Origin: Setaria digitata
Taxonomy: Eukaryota > Nematoda > Chromadorea > Rhabditida > Setariidae
Direction of reading: 5' to 3'
NCBI GenBank assembly: GCA_003640385.1
Contig: RCAB01000012.1
Coordinates: 248,001 to 312,000, forward strand
DNA: 64,000 bases
Below are positions 1-11,405 of this stretch, piece after piece. Made by a program: the position numbers and the translations under genes. The notes below the pieces were generated by a model that saw only the letters and a program-made list of their open reading frames with translations, was not told the origin of the DNA and ran no database searches. Every line of letters starts with the position of its first letter. Within the stretch, counting starts at the first letter, position 1.

Positions 1-587
1 GGTGTCTTCGAATCAACCTTCCTATCAAAACCTGTTTTAATTCCGTCACACCATATTGCCAGGTTTCTGTATTTATTTTTCAGTATTTTTCTTGTTTCTC
101 ACCCGTAAAATACATTTCAATAGCTAATTGTAAAAAATTTTTGTAGAAATGAAAAGTTTCTGCTTTGTGTTAGAGCTTGCTGCTCCACATTCTAACAAAA
201 TGTTCTATCAGTCCTATTAGATATGCGCTATACTGTGATAAATTTATTTCGATATCGTTTGAAATTTTTATTGAGATTTAAAATTGCATTTTCATTAGAG
301 CAACTTCTTTTTTCTAATAATTGTGTTTTATAGAAGCAGTATAACCGTGGTAGAATTATGTACGAAATGTTTTGTTGACCCCGTCGTTACTCATGTGCTG
401 TTTTGTCGAGCATTCTTCCAATTTCAATATAATTTTACTGACAATAATATTGCAGCACAGCATAAGCAGGTTACCGTAAAGAATATTTTACATTCCTAAT
501 AAAAATCTTCTGTTTTTCTTAAATTTTTTTTTTTTTTGCATTTTTTGAACATTTCTCTAAATTACACTGAATGTTTCTCCCTCCTAG
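1..587. other. Non-coding, probably intron of the SUCO-like gene
   Basis: AT-rich sequence with no open frame that I can link to a protein. It ends at a good acceptor (CTCCTAG, ending at 587) that opens the first visible exon of the SUCO-like gene. It is most simply the intron before that exon. Exons for the SUN domain itself are not seen here. Confidence 0.5.
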
Positions 588-2496
588 AATTATTCTGTTA
601 CAGGCTATTCAGGTTCGTTCTTCCATCAAAAATCAGATAAAAAAACGTGCACAAATTGTGGAAGTGTTTCTTACTTCAGTTCTTCCAACTTCTGTTTGTG
701 ACTTGGAGTTGGAAATTCATAAAACTGTACCAAATTCAACTTCATATAATCAAATAGAATCAAATGATCGCCCGACAGTACCGTCTGTCTTAAATTCAAC
801 TACAACCTCAAATTTGTTGAATGGAAAATTGAAGAGAGGTGAGAACGAATTTCGTCATTTATAGATTCAGTAATGTAGTTTAGGAGTCGTTCTGGTATAA
901 GTGACATATTTTGATCGAGAAAAAAACGATATTTCTTGTAGCTACCATCGTGTTTCTTTTTGCAGAATTCATGATTCCTGGGGGAGTTATAAGTCATAAA
1001 GAATCGATATTTTTGAAGTTGAATAAGAGAATCAGCAGCTTGGAATTGAATATGTCGCTCAGCAGTGAATATCTGTCGGAACTAAGCCGACGTTATGTTT
1101 TGCAAACTAATGAAAGTCGGCGCCAAGTCGAATTGATTATCAAACAAGCGGAAGAAGCAGCTGTTAATGCCATCAAACCTTCTATTAATGCTTTAAAAAT
1201 TCAGGTTTTCTTGGAATGTTTGTGTAAAAGAAGCCGATTATATGGAAAAAGTTTAGATCACATTTCATTGCAGATGGACGCTCTTGCAGCCAGTTTGAGA
1301 GAACTCACTGAAACAGTTAAAGGTCTGCCACAGGAATCCGCTTCAGTTCATCGTACAATGATAATACACACTAAAGGTGGAGGTGATGACACCGGTGCAT
1401 CTTTAGCTCGTTCTCAAGCACATTTCAATGGTTATCTTGGCGTATGGACTGTAAGTTTGTTTGATAGTTAACTTATCGTCCTCGAATTCCTCTGATCTCA
1501 TAATACTTGAATAATGGCTTAAGTTCGTTTCCCCTCCTTCCATATATTATATTCATGTCCCATTTGTGTGGAATTTTACAGCCCATCTGATTTATGTCTT
1601 TCATGTTTTAAACTTCGACAGTAATTCGATAGATATTGATTGTCCTCACTATTAGTAATTGTATGGTGAGTTTTAGATCTAAACGATTTTAACATATGTT
1701 ACAAGATTTGCATGCACCAAATATCAAATTNATTTATTATAGATCTAAACGATTTTAACATATGTTACAAGATTTGCATGCACCAAATATCAAATTTGAT
1801 GTTCTGCAGTAGATTCTTGTTATAATTTATAGTTTAATTGAGGCGAATTATATTTCAGAGTGGTGAGCTGGTTTGTATTTTTGTTCTTATGAATGTCCTA
1901 ACTCTACTTATCCTACTGTTGTTACATTATGTGTTGACCGTTATCAACCGAAGTGCTGTTGGGCAGGTAGTGGAAGATCGGCTTCAGAAATTTATTCAGG
2001 ATAACAACGATGTCCGGCCAGCTAGTATGTTTAATCTGTAGATGATTTTCATAATTTATTTTAATTCTAGCAGAAGTGACATATAGATTTGAAGTGTGAG
2101 AAGAAATCTACTTTAGGTAAAACATATTCGGAACAGCAGCTGTTGCCAGAAGTCTCAACTGTAGTTTATGATGTTGTTAACGGTACTCAGGCTGCAAATG
2201 AATGCAGCTCGTCGTTGGCACTACCGAATGAGACTTATTCAATGAGGGAAAATGAAACGAAAGAAGAAAGTTATCCTGACATGTCGTATCCAGTGAATCT
2301 GGTTGAGCGGCCTTTGTCTCGGCTTTCTACACGTAGTGAACAGAATCCATGGCAGACAAGAAAACGAAGAAATAAAAAGCATAAAAAAAATCTTGGGATT
2401 GGAAAGTCAAGAGATTCGTTCTATGGCCTCAAAATTGGAAAGTCAAGTAATGCGTTATACGGCTTTAAAATTCTATCAAATCTAGGTACTGACTAG
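588..2496 (+). CDS. SUN-domain protein, SUCO/SLP1-like, C-terminal part (5' end outside window)
   Basis: Five exons joined in phase: 588-838, 966-1204, 1274-1450, 1859-2024, 2087-2496 (stop 2494-2496). The second exon carries the stretch KLNKRISSLELNMSLSSEYL and then LSELSRRY. I recognise this as the conserved coiled region that follows the SUN domain in human SUCO (SUN domain-containing ossification factor) and yeast Slp1. Exon 4 encodes one strong membrane helix (about 22 residues, VCIFVLMNVLTLLILLLLHY). The last exon is a polar, lysine-rich tail with two copies of a 12-residue repeat. Family members are ER or nuclear-envelope membrane proteins implicated in folding or stability of membrane proteins; that role is inferred here. 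The SUN domain and start codon must lie left of position 588, so the gene is partial. Reading through 1205-1273 is also open, but the acceptor TTGCAG at 1273 and preserved frame favour an intron. Confidence 0.8.
1675..1796. repeat. Assembly gap (one N at 1731) between identical 56-bp copies
   Basis: Positions 1675-1730 and 1741-1796 are the same 56 bases, starting AGATCTAAACGATTTTAAC. They are separated by a single N at 1731 and nine bases. This is the usual trace of a scaffold join where the two contig ends overlap but were not merged. It lies in the intron before the membrane-helix exon, so the coding sequence is unaffected. Confidence 0.85.
2398..2469 (+). repeat. 36-bp tandem repeat, two copies, in the last SUCO-like exon
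   Basis: Units at 2398-2433 and 2434-2469 begin identically (ATTGGAAAGTCAAG) and differ at several later bases. In the protein they give IGKSRDSFYGLK and IGKSSNALYGFK. The repeat is exactly 12 codons, so it keeps frame. Confidence 0.85.
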
Positions 2497-2555
2497 TCTA
2501 AAATGAATAATTGTATGGTTTTATCCATTAAGCTTTTAAGGAATTAGAGATAGTA

Positions 2556-2565
2556 AATAAATAAA
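2556..2565 (+). terminator. Poly(A) signal of the SUCO-like gene
   Basis: Two overlapping AATAAA motifs lie 60 bases after the stop codon at 2494-2496, the expected distance for a nematode 3' UTR. Confidence 0.6.
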
Positions 2566-4391
2566 TCTGAATAAGTGAAAAATTATCGAGCTGATCTGTT
2601 TTTTTCACGTTTTTCTTCTGATTACCTTTACTGGCCAGATCATCCGAAATCTTACATTGCCTAATTTATAATGTTTTCTTCTGTAGGAATTTGTTTTTTT
2701 CCACCTAGTTGTGATATTATTTTTGCCTTCCTTCATCATACTTTATATATCAGATGCAAAATTCATTTGTACTATTTTTTTTTTCTTTGGGAAAAGTCTG
2801 TTAGTCTTTAATGCTTGTTTAGTTCTTAGAGACTTGTAATGGTAATTTGCTTAGAAAAATGGGGAAGGTTTTTTCCACTTAGCAAAGTAATGAGGAATAA
2901 GATTTTGACTTAACGGTTTTAATTCTTTTTTTTCCTAAAAACTCAAAATCTAATCTCTTTTTCCTGGGAATATTCTTACAGTACTTTCCAAGCTTACAGT
3001 ATATTTCAAGTTACTTTCTACTGAATTTTGAAATTAGGCAGTAAAGGAGTAGTTTTCTTCTTTATTTAATTGAAACATATGTTATGAATTCAGTAAGTAT
3101 ATGTCTTGCACATAGATCTGGTTCTTTGTTGCCCTTATATACACTGTTGTAAGTTTTAGAAAAGAAAAATAAGCATTGATTCACATTTAGCATTCTTACT
3201 TAGATTCTTTCGCTATACAAGCAATGATGTTAAAACTGTGGTTTCTGGTCCTATCATTTCTGTCTCCTTGTATCCCTATCTTGCTGCTCATATCTTCCCT
3301 CTTATGGACAACTTATTATGTCCTTCTTTTGTCTTGCCTCTACGCTTTCCATTGTATTTGATCTTTTATTACGAGGATTTTTTCTTTCAGACACTAGACT
3401 AGTATGACATGTAGTTGGAAGTTATTCATTAAATTCCACTCTTATTTATTGAATGACTGCGAAAGTGGCAAATGTTAAATATGTTGGATGTTTATGAACG
3501 TAATTGCAGATTACTTGCTTTCTTCATCGAACTCCTGCATAACTTGTCCTCAAATCTCATGTTGGACGGGTCTTTTATTTATTTATTCACTTGTATGCAT
3601 ATGTGTCTTTGTGAATATTTGTACATAGTTGGAAATGATCACTCTGTTTTAGTTTCTTCTCTATATAGTTACGCTTTGACTGACTGTCATTTTACCCGAA
3701 AATAAATAGTCCTACTCCTGTGACAGGATGTTTAACTGCGTTGGTTTAAAGAGAACTTCATCTGCCTGGTTATAAAAGTTCTGTTCGGATCAGTTCTTTT
3801 CAAGATTTATTTACTAAAGTTTGGCTTGTATTGCTTGTTGTTTAATTGGTCGGTATCTGTTTTCATTTGATGCAAATAATAGCCCACTTAATACAAAAAT
3901 GGATTAGAATGTTTGGTTTTTATGTGACGAAATTGACAGTAGACAGTGAATTGTCGGGTGCAGTTTTATAGCTGAATTGTGTTATAAATAGGAACTGTAA
4001 TAACTGTATGCCCAAGAGCCGACGTTGGCATTAATTCATGAAAAGTAATTTGTAGTGACTGACGTCTTTTCATGCTGGTCATGAAAAGATTTGTTTGTGG
4101 TAAATAGTTTGAGAGCTTATCTTTTCTCTGAAATATCGGAAATAAGGATACGGATCATGCAAGTGAAGTGTATGTGATATATTCCTTTGTAGTTTCAATT
4201 ATATCCATTTTATAAAAAATTATATTTTGATTGTCATTAATGAAGTATTTTTTTCATAAATTTCGTAAATTCGTGAATGTGCGGGAGAGATGAAAACTGA
4301 AACAATCTACTGCCAGCACTACTAGCCAGAATTTTCATTAGTGTGAGCGGTTGTTTGATTCACAAAGTCTACGCAGCAAGTGAGCCTCAAA
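2566..4391. other. Intergenic, T-rich, no gene seen
   Basis: About 1.8 kb of T-rich sequence. The longest open frame (3472-3705) has no protein-like composition or splice context. I see no RNA gene or repeat that I can support. Confidence 0.6.
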
Positions 4392-5517
4392 ATGGCTGAT
4401 CCATTTAGGATGCGTTATGTATGCTTCATAAATTTGGTTTACATCGAAGCCAAGTCAGTAATGAAATTCAGATTTATCGCTGCAAGAAAAAGTCACTTGA
4501 TAGGCAAGGTGACATCTTTTCAGAGAAGACGGCCAAAAAAGGTATGGACACAGGAAACTGATGTATATACAGGATTGGAAAAGGTATATTTGGTTCGTTG
4601 ATGCCAATTACGTTTATTTCCTCCTTCACACTTCCTTTAATTCTATTATTATTATTGCTCTGTTTTGACTTTTTTCATGGAATTAGAAAAGCGTGAGTCG
4701 AAAATTTACATATTAAACTTGCAGTCTGAACGTGAAGTGCCTTCTTCAAATACGATTAATGATAATATAAAAAGAAGAAAAGTGAGGTTCCTTTTTTTTA
4801 CTCAAAACACAGCTGACACATAACAGGTGAGACCGAAAAATTCCAACTTGATTTTTTTTCTCCTTGATAATTTATTTTTTAGAAATATCCTTTAGTAAGG
4901 TTTTAGATCGGATGACTCCGACAATCCGTACCGTCGGCTTTATCGAGTACGCTTTTGAATTTGTTTTCATAATTGGTTCTTTCCGAGAAATTCCTTAAAA
5001 TGTTATGACAAGTTATCCATCTGGAAAATTGCTATCAACTAGAAATGTGGTCTTCCTTTGTTCTTCGATTAATTGTGTTGCTATGAATCAAAGTTCCTTC
5101 TTGGAGTAAAAGAAATTTGATGAACATTTTTAAAATAAATTCAAATGTTTTTCATTTAATGCTTCCAAACATAAATAATGCTAACAAATGCAGTCTGGAC
5201 CTTATACATCATCGAGTGAATTTATTGCTCCACCAATCGCTGCAGGGGTATCGTTTTGTTTTGAAATTAAAAAAAGACAATGAGTAATAACCTTTTCTTA
5301 AGAATAGCCTGGTATAACTGAATTGCATTTTTCATGAACTGATTAAATTTAGCCTCTACCTGTGCCGAGCATTGTATTTGAAATCGAGGAAGAACCAACC
5401 AGAACTTGGTACTATTGCCGTTGGACCATCTATTGGACATTATGGCTGGCAGCTCTTATCCTTACTTACTTCCTCTTTTTCCGACGTTATTATTGTCCGT
5501 TGTTCATGGAATCCTAA
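4392..5517 (+). CDS. Small single-pass membrane protein, unrecognised
   Basis: A phase-0 exon chain: first exon 4392-4583 (or 4392-4418 plus 4525-4583 if the intron GTATGC...TTTTCAG is removed), then 4725-4781, 5194-5247 and 5353-5517 with the stop at 5515-5517. All junctions are in phase 0. The product is about 120-155 residues: a basic N-terminal part (RRRPKKVWTQE), a Ser/Thr-rich middle, then an acidic stretch (EIEEEPTRTWYY) and a C-terminal membrane helix (WTLWLAALILTYFLFF) followed by RRYYCPLFMES. A single helix close to the C-terminus suggests a tail-anchored or type II protein. I do not recognise the family. The second intron form (MADPFRMRY joined to RRRPKK) looks more natural, but I cannot decide from sequence alone. 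Confidence 0.6.
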
Positions 5518-8500
5518 TTAGCAGTGTACTTATCCAAAGTGGTATTTGGAACTAATTTATAAATATGGATTATTGAATTTATTCAAATCATTGTTATGTT
5601 GACGACAATTTAACACAAATCTTAATAGATGGTAATCAGTTAGTGAGAGGATACTTCTTGTAATATTAGCTGAAGTAAATTACTGCAACACAATGCCTAA
5701 ATAATTTTTAAAGCTTTTTTCTGAGGGAAATGGGCTCGGAAAGGTAATGGTTGAAAGATGATAATCAGTTGGATATTTGCCCTGCAAATTATCACTAAAA
5801 CTTTTCGAGATATTTCTGTAATTCCATATTTTGTGTGAGCTTATGTAAGGCCTATTATAGGTGTCTAATTTCACGTTTACTTTTTATGATAACACCTTAT
5901 TGTTTTGATGTTAGCTTATTTCTATTGCTTAAAAAGAAGAATACATTATACCGTTTTAAAAAGTAAAAAATTTAACACAAAAAACCTCGGCTTTTAGCAT
6001 GTAGAAAAGAAATCTAATTGCATTCATTTTGCAATTAATTTGTCTTTGGTTAATAATTTAGTGGAATCTCTGAACTAACTAAGAAGCCACAAAACGAATG
6101 TGAGCCAACCAGCCATTAGAAACGCTCTCCCCCCGAAAAGTGATCATGGTAAAATTCCTACTATTTCTAATAACCTGTAGTGGTCATCACCTCAAATGTT
6201 TTTCCTTAAAGTTGAACTTGAGTATTCAAATATCTAGACCTATTTGGAAGGGGTTATGGTAATCCGTAAAATAAGATATTAAAACAAGTGAGTAGGAATA
6301 TCGATAGTGAATGACATAGACTGCAAAAGTTGATAAGTTAGAAGGAACTGAGGGAATTAATAGATTTGAATACATAAATATCCAACCTATCAATTGTAAA
6401 TAGGCAAAAATATGAAGAATGAGGACTTGGGAACAAATAATTAAATATTCTGGAAATAATACAACAGTTCATTTATTTCCAGTTTCTTTTTCAAGCTTCC
6501 TTTTTGTTTTTTAAGTACTTCGTCTTATTTTTCTAAGTTTCTAAAACTGTACCTCTAAGTGAAATTAAAAAAGAAATCATAGGGTAAAAACTATTAGACA
6601 AAACCAATTACGTGAAGAACGTCAGGAATTGAATTGCTAATGGTTCAATGAAAAAAATAAAAAAACTGTCGAGAAATGCAGGAAAAGATAACTTCATCAA
6701 GTCCAAACAATATAGCCTTAAGGCGATCAACAAGGTGTGACAGTCAGAACCTAGCACTTCTACCTCCTTTTTGTCTTTGCTTGTATTTCTCCAAACTCCG
6801 CTAAAGTCAACTATCCAAAACTACATCAAAAGTGATTGAAACATACGAACAGTATGGAATCGTGTTGTAATTCACTTGTCGCGTCCACACAAGCATCATG
6901 GGTCACATTCCATTTAATCTGAGGTTCTGTCATTGAACTGTTCTGTTATAAATGATACTGCAAATTCATCGTCTACGAGTATAGTAGCTTTCAACCTATA
7001 CATTGCACTCAATGACACCGAAACCCAAAAGACAATGTAGCTGAATACTTATAATTGCTTGAAAGCTGCGATCTTCTACCGAAACTGATCAAACATTTTG
7101 GTAACTGCAAGCTGAACAAATCGGTTGATCACTAGTGAACTGTCATCAATCATATAAATTGAAGGAAGATAATTAGTATCGCAACGTGTGTGTAAAAATA
7201 GAAAAAAAAGGATTTATTTAATGGAAAAATTTATAAACCTGTTTTGGAGGAAAATTATATACATTTGCAAGGTGTATGTATAAAACCACAAATACAAACT
7301 ATCAAATATAATATCAGTCGAAGAAGATAAATCAATTCAAGGGGTAATTAATTATAAATAGAATGACAGAAAAAAAAGAAAAGGAACGACTTTACCCAGT
7401 TTTTGAATCCTACTATGTAGTTATGACAATAATAAAAATAAAATGATTAATATTTCGCAGGCAACAGTTTTTTTTAGAAAGAAAAATGGCAATAAAACTG
7501 AAAAATCTTAAAAAGCGACCCATGTCCAAAATCTCTCGATTCCACAGGAAAACACTCCAAATAGAGGAAAGAGTACTTGTCTTTTAAGCTCTGACACTCA
7601 GACACCACCAAAACCCTTAACTGGTCCCTAAGCACTTAGATTAAAAGAAATCAGCTCACAAACGTTATGGGTTAAACAAAAACGAATTCTCATCCTACGT
7701 GAAAAAAGAAGCAAAACAGTGAAAGCAAATCCTGTGTATCGATCCGACAGTTACGGTTCAAGATTTAACCGTTGGTAAGCCGTTGGAAATTATTTAACTA
7801 CATAGATTGGTGTAACAATGATTAACAGAACAGAACCAAAATTAGCGGAAAATAGCGCTACTCCAAAACCCCTTATTTCTTGAATTAAAAACACCGCCTC
7901 TCGTCTCAACAAAACACTTCACAATCTCGAAGGTAATCAGTATAGAAGAGCAGAAAACCAAACCCCTAAGATTTCTCGGCACAATTAGCTCAAAATACCT
8001 GCTATAACGTCAGCATCACCACAACAAACAGTGGATATTGGCCAGAGGTTAGAGTTATGATCCTTTCATCGGTCGAGTCAGGACACGATTCCTTCCGACT
8101 TCATTTGTACTATGAATTTTAAACGCGCATATTGCCGCATTACCAAGTAGTTTTTGCCAATCCGACTTCAAAGTCGTGAATATGACAAAAAAGTGAGTGA
8201 AGCAAGCGTGGTGATTGCCTCTCTCACAAAGTGTACTGGAAAAACAAAAAAACGAACCAACTAAAATTCAAGAGAAAGTGTCGAAAACAAATAGAAGAAA
8301 TTTCCCTTTATTTTAAAAACTTTAAAACAATTGAGGAGGGCAACACATCACAGCAAGCAAGAGAGCATCATTTTTAAGAGAATCTCGGAAGACCACACAC
8401 ATTCATATATAATTATATACTCGTACAGTATTTGGTTTTAACAATGAGAGCGAACGACTAAAGAAAAACGATCTCCCAAATTTCGCTAAAATTCACTTCT

Positions 8501-8672
8501 TTTTCATTTCAAGGTTTCAAAATAGCTAGTTTAATTAACTAATAATATTATGAATACAATTGGCTGATGGTGGCATGATTGGTGAAGGTACTATACAGAC
8601 AAAGAAACTGGATACCAGAGAGGGAAACAGGTACTAAAATAAAACCAGCCATTCCTACGCACATTACATATA
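5518..8672. other. Intergenic, no gene seen
   Basis: About 3.1 kb, AT-rich, with short homopurine and homopyrimidine runs. I found no frame with linked splice sites on either strand. Short unlinked exons cannot be excluded. Confidence 0.5.
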
Positions 8673-9153
8673 TTAAAAATAAAATAGCAGCAGCAGCAGC
8701 ATCAGCATCAGCAAATTGTAGTTTAAGTTCGTGAAGAAAAATGACCTGAGAAAAACAAAGAAGAGCAGAGGAGGCGGCCTACCGAAAAGGGAAGTAGGTC
8801 CGAAAAGGCTTGAAAGATTTGATTCTGTGAAAAGCTCCATGAACAGTTCGCGTGGCACGCTGAAACGGTAACTAAAGCAAATACATTCCTACCTTATTTT
8901 TTCCAGTCTGTGGCAATCAAAAGGAAACAGAAAGGTGATGCAGTCTCATTAGGTCAATACTTAATTCTGAAATGAAACAGACTAAAGTCAGTAAAACAAC
9001 CAGCAAATGGACAAAATAACCCAGTGAGTCGCAGCATATTGCACCTACCTGCAGAATTTGACGTCGGCGAAACCCCGAGGAAAAAGTAAGAGCGAGATCA
9101 TCTGCAACTTTTTCTTTTGTGTTAAAAGGAAGAGAAAAAGGATGACAAATAAC
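8673..9153 (-). CDS. Candidate 3' exons of an unknown gene with a leucine-rich hydrophobic C-terminus
   Basis: Three minus-strand segments join in phase with good splice sites: 9153-9049 (35 codons, acceptor ATTGCAG, donor CAG|GTAGGT), 8859-8783 (acceptor TTTCAG, donor CG|GTAGGC) and 8745-8673 (stop 8675-8673). The first two give a basic sequence including FNTKEKVADDLALTFSSGF, RRRQILQ and RTVHGAFHRIKSFKPFR. The last gives a hydrophobic tail, NLLMLMLLLLLFYF, whose leucines are encoded by the CTG strand of a CAG microsatellite. No family is recognised. I could not find convincing upstream exons between 9.2 and 11.4 kb. It could be an alternative 3' end of the AIN-1 gene, a separate gene, or chance. 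Confidence 0.35.
8687..8712. repeat. CAG/CTG trinucleotide microsatellite
   Basis: An imperfect run of CAG units with CAT interruptions (CAGCAGCAGCAGCATCAGCAT). On the minus strand it lies inside the candidate last exon at 8673-8745. Confidence 0.8.
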
Positions 9154-11405
9154 CTGCAATGGAAAGGTTGAAAAAGCAAAGATAGTACAAGAAAAGACGT
9201 TTGGGTGATTAATTAATAGTAGTAGTAATAATGATAACAATGTTGACAATGATGAAGCAACGGTGAGCACTATCTGATGGAGTTGTTTTCACTAATCATA
9301 AATGACGAAACAAATGGTAATTATAAGATGATGGAACGAATGGCTGTAATTAATGCTTAGTTAATCAATTGATGGTTAGTGATACAAAACACGCAATGAC
9401 AATCAACATAACCAAACAAAATAAGGAAAGAATTAAATGGTACGCTGAGAATGAACAACGGCGCAAACGACTAAGAATACCCGAAATAACGAGAACCGAT
9501 ATTTTTCTCTTCGAAAAAAACATCGAAATGCGAGGCAACCACTATACAGTAGCTTCAAAAAACCCAACGGCAGCATACAACTCGTAATTTCTTATTCTCC
9601 TAGAGTTTCTATAGGTCGTGAAACTAAAATTTTCGCTCGGTTGAAATTCGAGATGCTATAATCACATTAAAACTACTGTACATGACAGCTTAGAGTAAAT
9701 GATGATAGCAAGCATTTGGTATGGAAGCATAAAACTACATCCCCAATAAGTTTAAATTCCAAACAAAAAAGAAAATGAGAAAATATCTGAAATGCATTAT
9801 AAAGTGACAGCAAAGTGGAAATAGGGGAGGACTATTTGACCCTTACATGACAAGCACACAAGTACTACAAAATTTTCCTCGAGATTTCTGACAAAGCTAC
9901 TGATTGGTGAAGGAATATTTACTATCAAAGATTAATGATCGTATGGTGGTGGGACGCAACATGTGGAGGCTACTGCACCGCAGTGAAGACTACATGTACT
10001 GAACGTACACGCAGACGTATATACCATGAGCAAAATTTGCAGTTAAATAGCCTATGCCAATAAAATTTCACAGGAAACTTCCACAACGCATATAAATCAG
10101 ATGACATCAAAAAGGTTGATTCCATAATAGAATTTAGTACAATCTTACTCTCAAAGGAAAAAAAAAAGCCTGTTTGTTCCCATAATAATAAGCTGATAAG
10201 ATCAGATAGGTGTACATAACTGAAACGACCTTGTCTCCCTGACATGTACACATATACATATAACGACAATGCACAGAAGCACATCCTCGCATTTCGAGTG
10301 AGCTTTAGCTGAGCATAATAAAGTTAAATATATGCGGAGCTTCTGGGAACATAAGAGCAAAGAGTGAGTAGGAAAGGTAGACAAAAATTAGGCGCGAACC
10401 AAGCCTCATGGTGAACTTCATCACTTCATTATAATAATCTTGAGAATAAGAGAAAACTTCCCCAGATTTTTCTTTCCACTAACAATTTCACAGTAGCTTC
10501 ACACAATGCGTCAATGAGCTTAGGATTAAAAAATATGTAACAGTGGGAATATCAACAATTAACCAACTTAACTAAACTTAAACGACAATTACGGATATAA
10601 AAGTAGCGAAGAAGAAAGAAATTATCACGACACCACTAACTGCGCTTATCCTATTTAAATGATCAAATTAAATGACAAAAAACACGTAAGAAATGGATGA
10701 TTTGATGTAATACAACAAGAATCAATCAAGACATCGACATAAATGACCCATGAGAACTGAAAGGAAAGACACGAAGAATGTTTAGATTACTTTTACTGCT
10801 ACTAAAGGATAAACTGATCAGAAATAGAATAGAAGTTAATCCATGTACCTTTTTCCTGATAGATGAGAACTTATTTATTGCGTACACCGTAGCGATTACA
10901 CCACTACCACCATCAATAACAGCAAAATCAGCATATATATATATATACATATATATTATTCCTTTTTCAAAAAACTTGTTTTATCTTAGCTTTTCATCAA
11001 TTTCACCTCTTAAAATCCACTGGCGAGTTGCAGCATAGAGGAATGGCCATATGGTTATTACATAAGTATATGAGTGATGGAGGTGGAAGGTGCAATTATT
11101 ATTTCATAAAAGATACAGAACAGCAAAAAAAAAAAAATTTCGCGCATTCATCCAATTCGAAAAATAAAAAATCGTTGAATCAGAGATAGCATTATATGAT
11201 CACTTACGGATTAACAGGACGAGAAGAAAGAAGTTTCATTACGCAAGAATTGAGCTGCACACGCACCGTGAGGTTGAATTCCGTTGAAAACTTCATGATA
11301 AAAAACAATGAAAATGAAAAAAAATATATATATATATATAATGAAAAAGGCAGATATAGCGATGCATGCGTGCCTTGCTGACTAGTCAGTGTTTGACATC
11401 TAGTA
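9154..11405. other. Unassigned stretch downstream of the AIN-1-like gene
   Basis: Contains (TA)n tracts near 10934 and 11325 and A-runs. Several open frames exist on both strands (for example 9369-9587 plus, 10202-10384 minus), but none joins others through matching splice phases. It may hold 3' UTR of the AIN-1-like gene or undetected exons of the candidate gene at 8673-9153. Confidence 0.4.

Noticed and set aside
4419..4560. Second open frame (RSQVSNEIQIYRCKKKSL) overlapping the first exon region of the small membrane protein
   Set aside because: It lies in another frame, and its donor phase does not fit the downstream exons, which are all phase 0.
9369..9587. Plus-strand ORF with a lysine/arginine-rich, protein-like stretch
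   Set aside because: No splice sites or neighbouring exons in phase, and no recognisable domain.
10202..10384. Minus-strand ORF rich in Cys and Val after a CCCAG acceptor
   Set aside because: Low-complexity CI/CV runs and no partner exon; probably chance.
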